Position numbers and translations under genes: made by a program. This document shows, one piece after another, positions 50,720-63,229 of a DNA stretch of 64,000 nucleotides. Under the pieces are notes generated by a model. It had not been told where the DNA came from, searched no databases, and saw only the letters and a program-made list of their open reading frames with translations. Each line of letters opens with the position of its first letter. The first letter of the stretch is position 1. The stretch comes from Sordaria brevicollis (taxonomy: Eukaryota > Ascomycota > Sordariomycetes > Sordariales > Sordariaceae), in assembly GCA_033439795.1 (NCBI GenBank), contig JAUTDP010000001.1:4030001-4094000 (forward strand). Reading direction: 5' to 3'.

Positions 50720-53420
50720 CTTAGAAATAGAGGGTATAAGGCTAAAGAATATTTCGCTATAAATTTTCTCGATTATAAAGAAAATTATTAAAGTTATATT
50801 AATATTATATTTATTATTTATAAATTTACCGGATATATTTAAGAATATTTCCTTTACGACCGATTTACTATTATAATTACAATTTACTTAAACGACTTCT
50901 TTATTCTCTTTAAAATACAATTCGACGTTATAATACGAATATTAAAATACAATAACGAAATTACGAAATTATAATTACTCTTAAACCTATTGGCGTAATA
51001 TAGTATAATTATAAAGCCCTTTACCCTATATATTTAAATATAGAACGGAGGTATAGAACGTTCGGGAGGTATAATTAAAGATAAGGCGCGCACTATAAAT
51101 TTAAATATTCGTTTTCCTAAGGATTTTTAGCCGGAAATCGTTTTTATAATAATATATTTCAATAATCAATCCCCTAAATACTTCTATAATTAGAAATCTC
51201 CTTATAAAAGATTTTATACGATTATTATTAAGAAAATTAATAATAATAATAATAAGGTTACCTCCCGCAAATTTAATATTTCCTACTTTCGAATTTATAG
51301 TTATAAAATATATACAATAATTATTACCGTTAAAAATAAATAAAATAGGCTTTAAAAGATAAACCTTAAAGCGTAGATTAAATATTTAATCGATTATACT
51401 TCTACGGCCATTTATCGAATTTAGAACCTTATTACTAACGAAATTATTAATACCTACAACGTTATTTTTAATAAACGTACCCTCTTTATTAATAAAGTAA
51501 AAAAGGAAACCGAATCCTTAAAACTTATTTTAAAAGAATTTACCACTTTATTAAAGAAATATACCGCTAGAAAACAATTATTAAATAATTAATTTCCCTT
51601 TAATTTTATAGCTAGCCGTATTAATATAAAAAATACGAATATTTACGACCTTTTAAATTCTCTTTCTTTTAATCCGGTTTAAGAAAGGGAAGTAATAACT
51701 ATTAAAAAGGTATAAGCCGAAGAAATAATTATTAAGGAGGTAGAGATTAGCGTACCGCCTTTAAACCCCCTTAATAAGGTTATAAATTTAAAAGAAAATT
51801 AAATAGCTATCGACTATTTCGTTAATTACAATTATCTAATATTATTAAATATATTATTATTAATTTCCTTTTTTATAAAGGTATTTACTATAAATCGTAT
51901 TAAATACGTTAAAAAGGAATTATTAAAAGGTTTTAAACCTTAGAAGGTAATATTTAACGCCGGACGTTTTTATTAATTTATAATTATAATATATAAGAAG
52001 AAGGTTATTAAAATAGAATTATAGCGTTCTATATATAAAGAAAGGGTAATTATTAAAAATATAATCGAATCCTTAGTCGTTATTAATAAATTCTAAAGCC
52101 TCTATTATTATTAATTACCGTTAATATTTCGTAATTATAAAGACTTCAATAAATATCCCTTAGGCGACTTTTTTAAATAAACCGAACGAACTTATTTCGA
52201 GAGTTATAAGTAAATAAAAACCTGGGTGGAAGTAAATTACAACGAACATAGAATTAAAGGTAAATAAATCCTCAATTATATATAAATATATATTTATAAA
52301 TACTTTAAGAATAATTACCTTAATAAAGTTAAAATTCGTTTAATTATATGTAAAAATTAATAAATAAGGATTATAAGGTAGGAAATTTATATTTTTACCC
52401 TAGTAGGAAAATCCTTCCGCACTTTTATAACTATAATTTTACGCTTTAATTTTAAATTTATTTAATAGGATATAATTAATATTTTTATAAATATAATAAT
52501 AAACGAAGAGATTTATATACGTATACTATTAGGTTATTATATTTAAGGGAAGGTGTTTAAAATCCTCAAAATATTATATAATCTTCATTATTCTTTATTA
52601 TTATAATAATAAGAGTTTATAAGGATATTTAAAGCCTTAAAGTTCTATATAATCCTTAAAAATCCTTATATTCTAATTAACGATAGTATTTTAATTTTCT
52701 ATTATATTAATAATATTATTTTTTATTACTACCCTATTAAGGAAGAAATTGCCCGGTAGTATATAAAAACTTTATAGTCCCGGTATAATTTAATTGGAGG
52801 AGAGGAATTGTAATAGTTTTTAAGTATTAAAGTAATCTACGATTATAAGGCTTGCAAAATTTAATTATCTTAGCAATTATACCTTTAAAAGATCTATAGG
52901 CTCGTTAATAATAAATATACTACCTAAATTTTAATAAATAATATCGAATTAATACCTTACGATTATAAAGCTACTAGCCAATTTATTTATTAATATTAAA
53001 TTAAAATCGGGTCTATATTTTACGCCGCCGTTATTATTAAATTAAATATTACCTTTATAGCTAATCGATTTATTAAATATAATTATAATTTAGGATTAGA
53101 ATATTATAAGGCCGTAAATAAAATATTATATTACTTCTTTATAATTATAAACCTAACCTTATATTATAAAAGAAATACTAAATTTTAATTTACTTTTAAC
53201 GCTTCTTTTACTAATAATTCTATCGACCGTAAAAATTCTTAAAGATTTATAATAAAATTATATAATAGATTTATTTATTAAGGAGCTTTTAAATAATTAA
53301 TAATAATTACTTTTATAACCGAGGTAGAATTTATAGCCTTTTTTAACGTCGTTAAAGAAGTATTATATATTATAAGGCTATTTAGAGGTCTTATACTAAG
53401 ATTCTCCAACTTTATTCTAG
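50720..53420 (+). pseudogene. Element D pol relic: copia integrase, reverse transcriptase and RNase H
   Basis: Reading through RIP stops, about 50750-51130 shows I-D-F-L-D-Y, Q-N-G-G-I-E-R-S-G-G and K-D-K-A-R-T, a copia integrase core. After the reverse-transcriptase region (about 52200-52800), 53100-53145 reads H-Y-K-A-V-x-K-I-L-Y-Y-F, 53195-53245 reads F-x-A-S-F-T-N-N-S-I-D-R-K-(N/S)-S and 53325-53375 reads E-F-I-A-F-F-N-V-V-K-E, which are copia RNase H landmarks. Apparent ORFs at 49014-49280 (plus) and 49928-50152 (minus) are stop-free accidents in this element. Confidence 0.85.
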
Positions 53421-53786
53421 TTTTCGAATATAATAATATTTAAATATTTAGAATTTTGGACGTAGAGGCATTAAAATTAGTAATTAAATTCTGTTATATC
53501 GATATTTACTAATATTAGTTAAGGTAGGAGGTATAGGTAGGGATAATTAAGGTATAGTATTTTAAGATTTTAAAAATACCTGTAGACGGTATAATTAAAG
53601 TATTAACCGTAGAGAAATATTAAGAGTTTAGGAAGTTAATAAGGATAAATTTTATACGAAATAAGGAAGGTTATTAGCGGGTAGAATATTTAAGGATTAA
53701 GGAGATGGATAAGGAAGAGTAATTGGTTTTGTATAAATAGTTTTAGATTTGTCTATTTTAGGAAATAGATTATATTTGGGGAGGTG

Positions 53787-53974
53787 TATTAAATTAGAGG
53801 GTAGATTCGATTAATAAAAATAGGCTTACGTAAGGCGCCCTAGCCACTAGATTCTAGCTGTAGACCTTCTTAATAGTTTGGGTACCCCCAATTTGGGTTC
53901 TATAGAACTCTTCTGAATATATACATCAATTTTAACCCTCAATTACGATATCCACTTTACTGTGCAATCTAACA
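53787..53974 (+). repeat. Right LTR of element D (188 bp)
   Basis: It is co-linear with the left LTR. The inner start (TATTAAATTAGAGGGTAG) is RIP-altered and the outer end is intact up to the AGAGC duplication. Confidence 0.94.
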
Positions 53975-53979
53975 AGAGC

Positions 53980-54743
53980 CGAGGCCCAACCAGTCGGCCG
54001 GAATATACTGATCCTCTCCGCTCAAACTGCGGGAACTTGCGCTGGCAAGTCCCGCCCGCCTGTGTAAGCGGTAAAAGGTACCCCGGTTCCCCGCATTAGC
54101 CAATTCGAACGACCTCTCTTCGTGCCCGCAAGACAGTCCGAGAGACCAGAGACGCCCCGTCCCCTCCAAGAGCTCGCAGAAACTCCTCCGTTACACTCCA
54201 TCCAGTTGTCTCCAGCAGTCAGCAAGCTAACAGACAACTCAACTCCTCCACTACCAGTACATACTCCGCCATTGGCTTGTCAGCTTGTCCGTTACATACG
54301 TCGAAAAAGCGGTCTCAGACAACAAGTTCCAAACCAAGAACAGAGCCCCAGCAGGTTCCTGCATATCTACCAGTACCGAACTGTGAACTGATCGACAGTC
54401 CGTCATCGCAATCGCAGACTTTGGCGCGTGTCGCGGTGAAGGAGGTTGAAACGCCTAGCTATCCTAGCTCTAAGCTATTTCGCCGCATTGGTCGACTTTC
54501 AACGACAAGGACACTTTGGACGAGTTGGATTGTCGATAGTGGGTCACAGCCAAAGAGGCTCTTGTGATCGATCAAGAGACATTGGTGATAAGAAATTGTG
54601 ACGGTGAAGGAGATATATAGTTGAAATACCGGTCGCAGACTCTGCTTGGTAAGAGATTCCTCCCAAGTGATTTTGTCGTTATTGCTCTTTTTTCCTCCCT
54701 GCATACCATATTTGATTCCAGATACCCAAACACTATTGCAAAG
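53980..54743. other. Promoter and leader region of the acetoacetyl-CoA synthetase gene
   Basis: Normal composition returns at the target duplication. Small overlapping frames (54122-54567 plus, 53969-54237 minus) show no domains. No separate gene is supported; the element inserted about 0.77 kb before the start codon. Confidence 0.5.
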
Positions 54744-57185
54744 ATGTCGGTAGCGGTGGAAATGCCGTTGTCGGCTTTGTCGACAGAGACTGCGACAGAC
54801 GCTACCACTTGTGCAATGGAAGTCAAGATGGAAGTTAACACGGAAGTCACAGAGATTACAGAGGCTACTTCAACGGAAGAAGTTCTCAACACAGAAAGCA
54901 CAGAAGCGGAAGACTCGCTTGAGGAAGAAATCGACGAAGTCATCATGCGTCCAGATGTAATCCCGAGAAAGCTCTGGGAGCATCCAGACCCGGAGAGTAC
55001 GCCCATGTGGCAGTTCTTGCAGAACGTTAACAAGAGACACGGGCTTAACATCAAGGTCAGTAACCTCTTACTCCCTGGTCAAGTGTGTGCCCGATGTTAA
55101 CGAAGAGCGTATAGACATTCCTGGAACTCCACGAATACTCCCTTCAAAACCGGTCCCAATTCTGGGCAGACGTCTGGGAAGAAGCCAACTACATCCACGA
55201 AGGCACCTACAGCCGAGTCGTGGACGAATCTGCCCCCATCGATGCCGTGCCCATCTGGTTCGAGGGCGTCAAGCTCAGCTATGCCGAAAACGTGCTCTAC
55301 TCGCGCCCCAAGGCCTCTTCCAGCGAGACCAAGTCGACAGTCGGCAAGGAAGACGACAAGGTAGCCGTCACCGAAGTGCGCGAGGGGGCGACCGAAACCC
55401 GCAATGCCACCTACGGCGAGCTTCGTGAGCGGGCAGGGCGTCTAGCGGCCGCCATGAAAGCTCGTGGAGTCAAAAAGGGAGACATCGTGGTTATCGTCGG
55501 CGCCAACAGCATCGACACATTGCTAGTATGGCTGGCCACCTCATGGCTAGGCGCCATCTTCAGCTCCAGCTCAACCGACATGGGCACCAAGGGCATTCTG
55601 CAGCGGACAGTACAAGTCAACCCCAAGCTCCTTTTCATGGATGACGCCGCGCTCTACAACGGCAAGATTGTCGACCTCCGATCCAAAATGACCGAGGTCG
55701 TTGAGGGACTCGAAGGATGCACCAACTTTGACAACATCGTCTCCATCCGTCGCTTCGCCGAAGCCCGCGATGTGTCAGGTGTCCCCAAAGCCATCACCAT
55801 GGACGACTTCCTCGCTTCCGGCCACGGCCAACCAGTGCCCGACTTCGTCCGCATCCCCTTCCACGAACCCTACCTCATCTGCTACTCCTCCGGCACCACC
55901 GGCACACCGAAAGCCATCGTTCACTCCCTAGGCGGCGTAATGATCTCCTACTTCAAAGAAGGCGCCCTCCACGAAGGACTTTCCGGCTCCGACGTCACTC
56001 TGCAATACACAACAACAGGTTGGATCATGTACCTCGCCAACGTCGCCATCTTGCTGTATGGGGGCAAAACCATCATCTACGACGGCTCGCCTTTCCGCCC
56101 GGACAGTTCCATCCTGGTTAACCTCGCGGCGCAACACCGCGTCACAAAGCTCGGCATTTCACCAAGGTGGATGTTCGAACTAGCCAAAAACGGTCAATCC
56201 CCGCGCGAAATGGCCGACTTGTCTGCCCTCCGCATCGTAACCTGCACGGGAATGGTCCTTTCCGACCAGCTCTTTGAATGGTTCTACGACTCCGGCTTCC
56301 CGCCCTCAGTCCAACTGGCCAATATCTCCGGCGGCACCGACATCGCCGGCTGCTTTGGAATCTGCAACCCTTTGACTCCAGTCTACGTCGGCGGCACCCA
56401 AGGTCCTTCTCTGGGAGTTGCAGTAGAAATCTACGACTCTCTAATCGGCGACGGCGAACCCGGTCGCCCTGTCCCCGAGGGACACGCCGGCGAACTAGTA
56501 GCCACCACTGCCTTCCCCAACGTACCTTGCTTTTTCTGGTCCGATCCCATCCCCGCTGGCCAGACAGGCGTAGCCAGTCCCGGAACTAGGTATCACTCAG
56601 CCTACTTCGCCCGCTTCCCGCACGTCTGGGCCCATGGTGATTTTTGCGTTATTCATCCCACCACCAAAGCCTTGCACCTGCTTGGTCGCGCCGACGGCGT
56701 TCTCAACCCATCCGGTGTGCGCTTCGGCAGCGCCGAGATTTATTCCGTCATTGAACGCTGGTTTTCCGATAAAGTGCAAGATAGTCTCTGTGTGGGACAA
56801 CGAAGACCGAAGGATCATGATGAGAGCGTCATGTTGTTTTTGCTTATGAAGCCTGGTTACAAGCTTGATGGACAGTTGGTAAAGGAGGTGAAGGAGAAGA
56901 TTGCGGCTGATTTGAGCAAGAGACATGTGCCGAAGTGGGTGTTTGAGACGCCTGAGATTCCGGTACGTTTACCACCCAAATTTGAGAGTGCGGAAGGGTG
57001 GAATGCTAACATTTGAGTAATTATAGACGACCATCAATTTGAAGAAGGTCGAACTTCCTGTTAAGCACATCGTCTGCGGTCGAAAGGTCAAGGCGAGCGG
57101 GACCCTTGCGAATCCGCAGAGTCTGGATTTCTACTACCAGTTTGCTAAGGTGGAGGAGCTGGTGAATCCTCATCCTAACCTTTGA
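54744..57185 (+). CDS. Acetoacetyl-CoA synthetase (acetoacetate-CoA ligase)
   Basis: Exons 54744-55055, 55115-56962 and 57027-57185 (introns 59 and 64 bp) give 772 residues. This is an adenylate-forming ligase: acetoacetate + ATP + CoA to acetoacetyl-CoA + AMP + diphosphate, in the cytosol. The phosphate-binding loop Y-S-S-G-T-T-G-T-P-K-A-I-V-H-S is at residues 361-375, and the G-G-T-D-I motif at 510-514. The N-terminal F-W-A-D-V-W-E segment and V-P-I-W-F-E-G-V-K-L-S-Y-A-E-N are typical of this ligase rather than acetyl-CoA synthetase. The C-terminal N-L-K-K-V-E-L-P-V-K...S-G-T-L-A-N-P segment fits the family end. The first 67 residues are an extra acidic Glu/Thr/Ser-rich extension. A second in-frame ATG at 54945 would start close to the normal family N-terminus. 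The product feeds sterol synthesis or acetyl units from ketone and amino-acid breakdown. Confidence 0.92.
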
Positions 57186-57554
57186 GCACGCACTTTGAGG
57201 GATGTTTACGAAGTTACGATAATCATGTAATGTTTGATGTATGATCATGGATATGGGTACGGGACGATAGTCATCGATGTATACGAGACGGGTGTTTGGA
57301 TATATGAAGATAGTTGAATTCGAAGACTTATAAGCAACTCTAAATACCAATGATAGGCTGATAATCCAGCTTTGTGAACGATCTCTTTAACTCCATGCTA
57401 CTTTGTAACCTCCGTTCCAACTTTTTGAAGTTCCAGCCTTGATCGATATCCTAATCCTGGACGCCATCGCTATGCCTATTTAACCGTGCCGATGAGCCAA
57501 GTAACGTATAATCCAACAACAAACAGTGCTAGTCAACCAACCCTCATCAATCAC
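57186..57554. other. Convergent 3' spacer between the ligase gene and cdc16
   Basis: A 369-bp gap between two genes that end toward each other. It holds both 3' untranslated regions and nothing else recognisable. Confidence 0.6.
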
Positions 57555-59585
57555 TCAACTCCATACTATCCACTCCCCTTCCTGGTCCCCTCTAAACAGT
57601 CTCGTACCTCCCCTCCTCCCACCCCTAGCCACACCCTTCCCTTTGTCTTTTGTGCCACCCTGCACTGGCGTCTCCGCAGCTGTCCCTGTCCTTCTTCCCC
57701 TAGCCAACTTCATCCTCGCCGCAAACTTCTTTTCCCCCAGCATCTGCTCAAAGCTAGCCAGTGGATCCCCCGTACCCATCCCTCCATCCCCCACATCTCC
57801 CGCATCCGCTCCAGACCCTAGCAGCCCTATATCCCCCGCCTCAGCCGACTCGTCAAGCGCCTTATTCAGCAACTCCGTAGCAATGGGATCCTGGGGATGT
57901 ATCGCCAACGCCTCATGCAGAACCCTTACCGCCTCATCTGGCCTGCCTTGATCTAAGTAAATCAGCCCCTTGGCGCAAAAGATCTGGGCGTCTTTCCCAC
58001 CATCCCGCAGGACCTGGTCGAATTCGTCCAAGGCTTCGTCGTATTTCCTCAGTCGTCTTAACGCATGTCCCAAGTTCGTGCGAGCACCCAACCAAGCGTG
58101 CGGGTCGCTATCGGTCTCCTCAGCTATAACAAGCGCCTGGGAAAACATCTTAACGGCCTCCTTAAGGCGGTCTTGGTGGTAGAGCACGATGCCCATCTCG
58201 TTGAGCAGCAAAGGGTCTGTCTTGCAAAGCGAGTAGGCCGTCTTGAGAAACTCTTCAGCAGCTGTCATGTTGTTCATGGCGTGGTTCTGCATGCCCAAGA
58301 AAACCTGCGGCAGGTGGGTGCCCGTGAACAAGCGGGCGGCGGTCGAGTAGGCCGTCACGGCCTGGTCGTGCTCGCCCTCGGCGGCAAAAGTGTGCGCAAA
58401 GCCAATCCAGGCGGGACCAAAATTGGCGTCCATCATGCTTGCTTTGCTGAAGTAGCGGCGCGCGTCCGCGATCTTGCCCGTGGTGAAGTAGTACACGCCG
58501 ACGGCGAGCCAGGTGCAGGGTTCGTCCGGGTGGGTGTCGGCTAGTTCGTGAGCGATCAAAAACAAAACATTGGTTTTACGGAGCTCGTATAGGCAGGCAA
58601 GGTGGATCGGGTAAACGGCGAAATTGTATTTGTCGTCCATCAGGATCGACTCGGTAATCGCAAGCGCGTCCTTAAAGCGGCATTGCGTGTAGAGTAGGTC
58701 GGCCTTGGCAAGCAGTATGTCGGCGTTGTCCTCGAGGCCGTAATGTGTTGAGAGCGTTTCGATGGCTGTGTTGAAAGCTTCTGCTTTGTGGTACTTGGAG
58801 AGCTGGGTTTGATAGAGCATATGCACGTAGTCGCCTGGTTCGTCTTCCATTTCTGGGTCGTCGCCCGGAGCACGGATCGAGTCGAAGGCTAGCGACTGCA
58901 TGAATTCGTCCTCCTCGTCTGGCGACATGAGCGAGTTTTTGACCAACTGGCTGAATGCCTCGAAGCACTGAACATCGATTCGTAGGGCATCTTTGTAGGC
59001 TTCCTTGGCTCGGTCGAAGGCATTCTGCTTGGCGTAGCAGAGCCCTCGGAGATAGCACATGGAAGCTTCGTAGCGCCTGTTGGAGATGTCTTCCTCGGGT
59101 ATATCATCGCCCGGGTCGTGATGGCGTGATGGTGTCTTCGAATTCCCCCTGTTCGTGCCTGCGCGCAAGCCTCGCGTGGTCTTCCGTTTTGCATTGGTCG
59201 CAAAGAGATGTGTTGGGGTATGTTCTCCCAGTATCGCTAGGGCTTCGGCAAAGTTGTTTTGTTTTATTAGGCAATGTGCTGCGAGGTAACGGCATGATGG
59301 ATTCGAGGTGAGAAGGTCTTGTTTGACAAGCAGTGCTTGTGCCCGTGTATAGTTTCCGGCTGCAAAGTGGACTTGGGCCAAGAAGAAGGCATCGTGATCG
59401 TTTTCTGAAGCAACCATCAGTCAGCAATGGAGCCAGTTCTGGAATGAAGCTTTATACAATGGCCTACTTGTCATGGCTAGGAGCTTGTCTCCTATGAAGA
59501 TGGCTGACTCGTACTGGGCTTTGTTGAGGGCATCCTGGCGCCATTCGCGCAGGAACCTTTCCATGTTGGGTTGTGAAGAAGCCAT
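57555..59585 (-). CDS. cdc16: Cdc16/APC6, TPR subunit of the anaphase-promoting complex
   Basis: On the minus strand, exon 1 (59585-59468) and exon 2 (59404-57555), separated by a 63-bp intron, give 655 residues. The junction produces K-L-L-A-M-T-K-N-D-H-D-A-F-F-L-A-Q-V-H, the conserved first TPR of this subunit, followed by G-N-Y-T-R-A. About a dozen tetratricopeptide repeats follow, with characteristic W-x-x-L-G/A-x-x-Y and A-x-x-x-F-x-x-A spacing; clear ones include A-W-I-G-F-A-H-T-F-A-A-E-G-E-H-D and N-L-G-H-A-L-R-R-L-R-K-Y-D-E-A. The C-terminal 90 residues are Gly/Arg-rich and less ordered. Cdc16 is a scaffold of the nuclear ubiquitin ligase that destroys securin and mitotic cyclins. The plus-strand frames over it are shadows. 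Confidence 0.93.
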
Positions 59586-61039
59586 GCTGGTATTCCGGCC
59601 TCTTCATCAGCCGGCATGGAGTCGTAGTGGGAGCCAAGAGCCAGAAATGCAGTGCGAAGTTTTTCTGTAATCGATGCGACGGACGGCGACTAGGAGAATG
59701 CGAATGCGACAAGTTGCGACAACAAGATGCCAAAATCAACGAGAGCTCGGTGAATTGTAAATGGTTGGGCCAAAAGTAAGGGAGGTGAGTAGATGCGCCA
59801 ATGCCAATCGTCGTCGGAAATGTGATATTAGGTCGTGATCGAAACAGACAAAGAGGCAATCAAAATGGGATGCCCGAGCAAGCAAACACTCTTTCTCTAT
59901 GGAATTGCAGTGGTTTGGGGAAAGGGACGCGATGTCCTGCAATGACGAAGGACGGACCGCGTTGGCGGGCAGCGGGTGCAGGCGGCAGGCAATGGCGGGG
60001 AACGCGAGCTCAGGTGAGGGGCTCCACTCACCTTGGTTAGCCACGCTAACTCGATTGGGAAGTTTGTTGATGTTCGGTGCCAAGCATCACACCTTCCCCC
60101 TTTCAAGGTTCCTTGATGGGCAACTTCCTTCATCTTCATCTTTGGCGGAAACCCGGATGCGGAAAGTCTGTGAGCATAACAGGAGCTGAGAGTGGATTCA
60201 ACAAAAAACACGGTCAGGCATCTGTGGAGAATCAGTCTATTTCGTACATCAGCACTAGTTCCCTTCCAGCTTTCTACACCGACGCCGTAAGATGCCAAGA
60301 TACGCAAAACTGCAAAATCTCGCGTAGGTCTTATCCATGAGATGTTGTCCCCTTATATGGGGCAGTGCTCACTTGGACATGACTAAGTCCCATTCCATCC
60401 ATGTCCCTCAGTCTGACGGTTCGGCCACCGCCTGAATTCAAACTGACCTGAAGGAAGATATGATTCTAGGCTCTGCAACATATTGTAATCCAGCAGGCGT
60501 CTTAGCCGTTGATATGCCATCTCGCAGACCAAGTCAGGGCAAATTTTTCGTGATGAAAGGCAGATTCCAGGACAATATAGGTATACAAACTCATGCTTAA
60601 AGCTTGACTTGTCTTTAGCAATATGGAACGTTCAAACTAACACAAGGCTCATACAGCGCAAAGAGTCGGTTCCGCTCGAGTATCCACCGTCGTTTCTGCC
60701 CATCACCTAAACCAGAATACCGGTCATGCAGTCATGAAGGGCTGTCAGAATGATGTTGGCATTGAGCGGAGAATGGTAACATCCCATGGGCGATTACTGA
60801 TCTCACTAGAGAAAACTTTCGAGCGGATCTCACCAGAGGCATCTACGGGTCATCGTTAGCAAAACAGGTATCGACGATGGACAACCGACCAGAAATTATT
60901 AGAGGATAACGGGATAAGTATAAATGGAGGAGGTTGTCCCCTCCTACAAAGGCCAACTCAACATTATCCTCAGACCAAGGACAACCTACCTTCTCTTATC
61001 AGCAGATTTTCGGCTCGAACTCCTAGCGAATCGACCAAC
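59586..61039. other. Divergent intergenic region between cdc16 and the first secreted-protein gene
   Basis: It spans 1.45 kb of normal composition with only short overlapping frames (for example 59897-60307 minus). No domains or spliced genes were recognised. It should hold both promoters. Confidence 0.55.
60919..60925 (+). promoter_or_regulatory. TATA-box candidate for the first secreted-protein gene
   Basis: TATAAAT lies 115 bp before the ATG at 61040, a reasonable distance for a fungal core promoter with a short leader. The sequence just downstream (about 60927-60975) is conserved in front of the second copy (about 63133-63182). Confidence 0.45.
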
Positions 61040-61747
61040 ATGTTCGGCCTCAAGCCCTTCGCCGTGGTCTCCCTCCTTTTTGGAGCTGTCTTTGCCGCTC
61101 CCGCACCCGCCCCGGTTGCTACCGCTTCGCTCACCGATTCCAACGGCAAGCGCGTTATCCTCAAGCGCGGCGAGGGCATTCATCTTGTAAATTGCGAAGG
61201 GCTCCACTACGGTACTGGTACTGCCAGCGGCCAAATTTCTGCCGTCGTTGTACGTTGTTCTTTCGAATTAGTCTTTTTAATCCGTCAACACTCCCTATTC
61301 TTGCTTCTAGCCTTGTTCCGGGGAACTCTAGAAGGATTCAGCATAGAAAAAAGTATTGCTGACTTTTCGAAATCCAACATCAGTACTGCGCCAACGACAG
61401 CGACTGTAACAACCTTGCCGTCGGTCACTTGGAGAAAGACGTATGCGTCAAGAAGTTCAGTAACGACCCCGGTGTTTTCAACATCTGGGAGGGCAGCACG
61501 CAGTCCTGCACGTTCTCGACCGGCGTCACTTTTACTTGGTACATTCCGAGCAACGCCCAAACTTTGCCCGATTATAGCTATGTTGGGTAAGTTCAGTCCG
61601 CGTACCTAAGAGTTGTGATATCGATTGACTGGTTGTGATAGAACCGCAAGCAACGGGTATAGAACCTTTGCCGGATACAAGGACGACAAGCATCTCGGCG
61701 TCAACTACATGTCGCGACAGTGCCAGAACATCTACTACTGCCTCTGA
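61040..61747 (+). CDS. Small secreted cysteine-containing protein, copy 1 (unknown family)
   Basis: Exons 61040-61249, 61384-61586 and 61642-61747 give 172 residues. The start M-F-G-L-K-P-F-A-V-V-S-L-L-F-G-A-V-F-A is a signal peptide with a cleavage site near A-F-A/A-P. A short Ala/Pro-rich propeptide follows, ending in the dibasic K-R before G-E-G-I-H, a likely Kex2 site near residue 43. The mature part has seven cysteines, including N-C, Y-C-A-N-D-S-D-C, S-C-T-F-S-T-G-V-T-F and a C-terminal Y-Y-C-L. No known domain was recognised; a secreted effector-like or cell-wall-associated role is only a guess. All exon boundaries are shared with the neighbour at 63230, which supports the gene model. 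Confidence 0.8.
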
Positions 61748-63229
61748 GTGGGAGTGTCGGTACAAGAGATAGGACTGTGAATTGACGAGCGGTGGCGATG
61801 CGATTCCTCATGGTGCTGTCAGCTTTGGCAGCGACTCGAAAATTGAGAACGCCAAATAGTCTGTAATAGCTGGACTAGGTAGTGTGTTTGCCTGTCAGTC
61901 ATGAAGTCTGCTCCTTATCTTTCTTACTGTGCAAGGTTCAATATTTTGGTCACACCTTAACTCTCAGGAGGATGTCCTATGGCGATCAGCCTCCATAATA
62001 ATGGACTAACAGCGCCGATGGGAATCATTCGCATCATAGCTAATCATGCATGGCGGCTGTCCCTTTCCATCATTTTCTGGTTTGATGTCCAATTCTAGAG
62101 CCTTGCGTTACTCTATTCGCTGGGCTATCAGTGTATATCTTGAAGTTCTATTGAGCGGCTACAGTCTCTCCATTTGGCCGCAACAACGTATTGTAGGCCG
62201 TGGGAAGTTGGCCTTGTGTAGAGGCTTCAGAGCCTCAATTGACGATGATGAGACTGGAAAATCCATGTGTATTCCCCAAAGGGAAGGATGATTTTGCCTG
62301 ATTATTTCTCTGATTCTATCTTTATCTCCCATTCAAGTGAGGGTTTCAACCACCTTCAAGCTTTTGACATCAGTCCCGACGAAGCATCCCAAAAGCGATA
62401 CAACATAGACGAAGACTTCTTGGCCTGTCGGACAGTCGGCTGGAGAGTAGGCAAAGAGTATAACATCACGCGCGAAGTATTTGGAGGTTACCACTTGTTC
62501 CCGTTTGAACTTTCCGCGAACCCGGCGTAGCATGCACAGAAGTCAATGAATGTTGCATCCCTCATATAGGGGTTATTCACACCATTTTTCTTTGTGCCCC
62601 TACGAGGTCAATGCCAAGTTGCGTATGAGTAAGTGCATGCTATACGGTTATATTGCGACCTTGTCTCAGCCTCACCTACACATTGTTCATCTCTAGGTTT
62701 GCAATATTTACTACAACTTCTAGGTGCATCGGAAGCCGTTTCGGTTTATTGCAATTGTCGTTGTGAATTGTGTAGCCAGAAACAGATGATCCAGCGAGCA
62801 AGCCGAAGAAACTCCTCGTAAATAATGGTAGATGCCCGGGGGATCGGAGAATTCTGCCCCAGTTGAAGTCTTCTGGGCGTAGAATTTTCAAAGCAAAATC
62901 AAGATAGCGCAGAGCGTGATGATGTTTCTGTAAGTCGCAGATAATCTTATGCTCAAGATTGCAACACCATGATGTTACCTTCTCACGGAATGCTGACAAG
63001 TTAATATCGGCCACAAGATGGAGAAGGTCCTATTACATGGGGCTATTACTTATCCTTCTGGAACAATGGTCACGGGCTATGACAAGCAACTTGCAAGGCA
63101 TTATCGCAGGGGAGAGCGGAAAAGGTATTAAAGAGGGCATCCTCTCCTTCAACAAGGTCCAACGAGATATCATCCTCAGATTCAATCAATCTTCTGATCC
63201 ATTCTGACAACCTACCTAAACCCTCGAAG
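61748..63229. other. Spacer between the two tandem secreted-protein genes
   Basis: In 1.48 kb there are only short unconvincing frames (for example 62676-63014 minus). The last 100 bp before 63230 resemble the leader of the first copy, so the duplication included the promoter-proximal region. Confidence 0.55.

Larger units (their letters stand above)
48356..53974 (+). mobile_element. Element D: complete RIP-inactivated Ty1/copia LTR retrotransposon
   Basis: Two 188-bp LTRs (48356-48543 and 53787-53974) and a perfect target duplication, AGAGC (48351-48355 and 53975-53979), define a 5,619-bp element. The left LTR begins TGTTAG and ends TTAACA; the right LTR start TG has become TA. A polypurine tract GGGGAGGTG (53778-53786) abuts the right LTR. 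The plus strand carries a broken Gag-Pol in copia order. The interior is AT-saturated and full of stops. It sits between tra1 and the acetoacetyl-CoA synthetase gene and interrupts neither. Its sequence differs from element A, so it is a different copia family. Confidence 0.95.
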
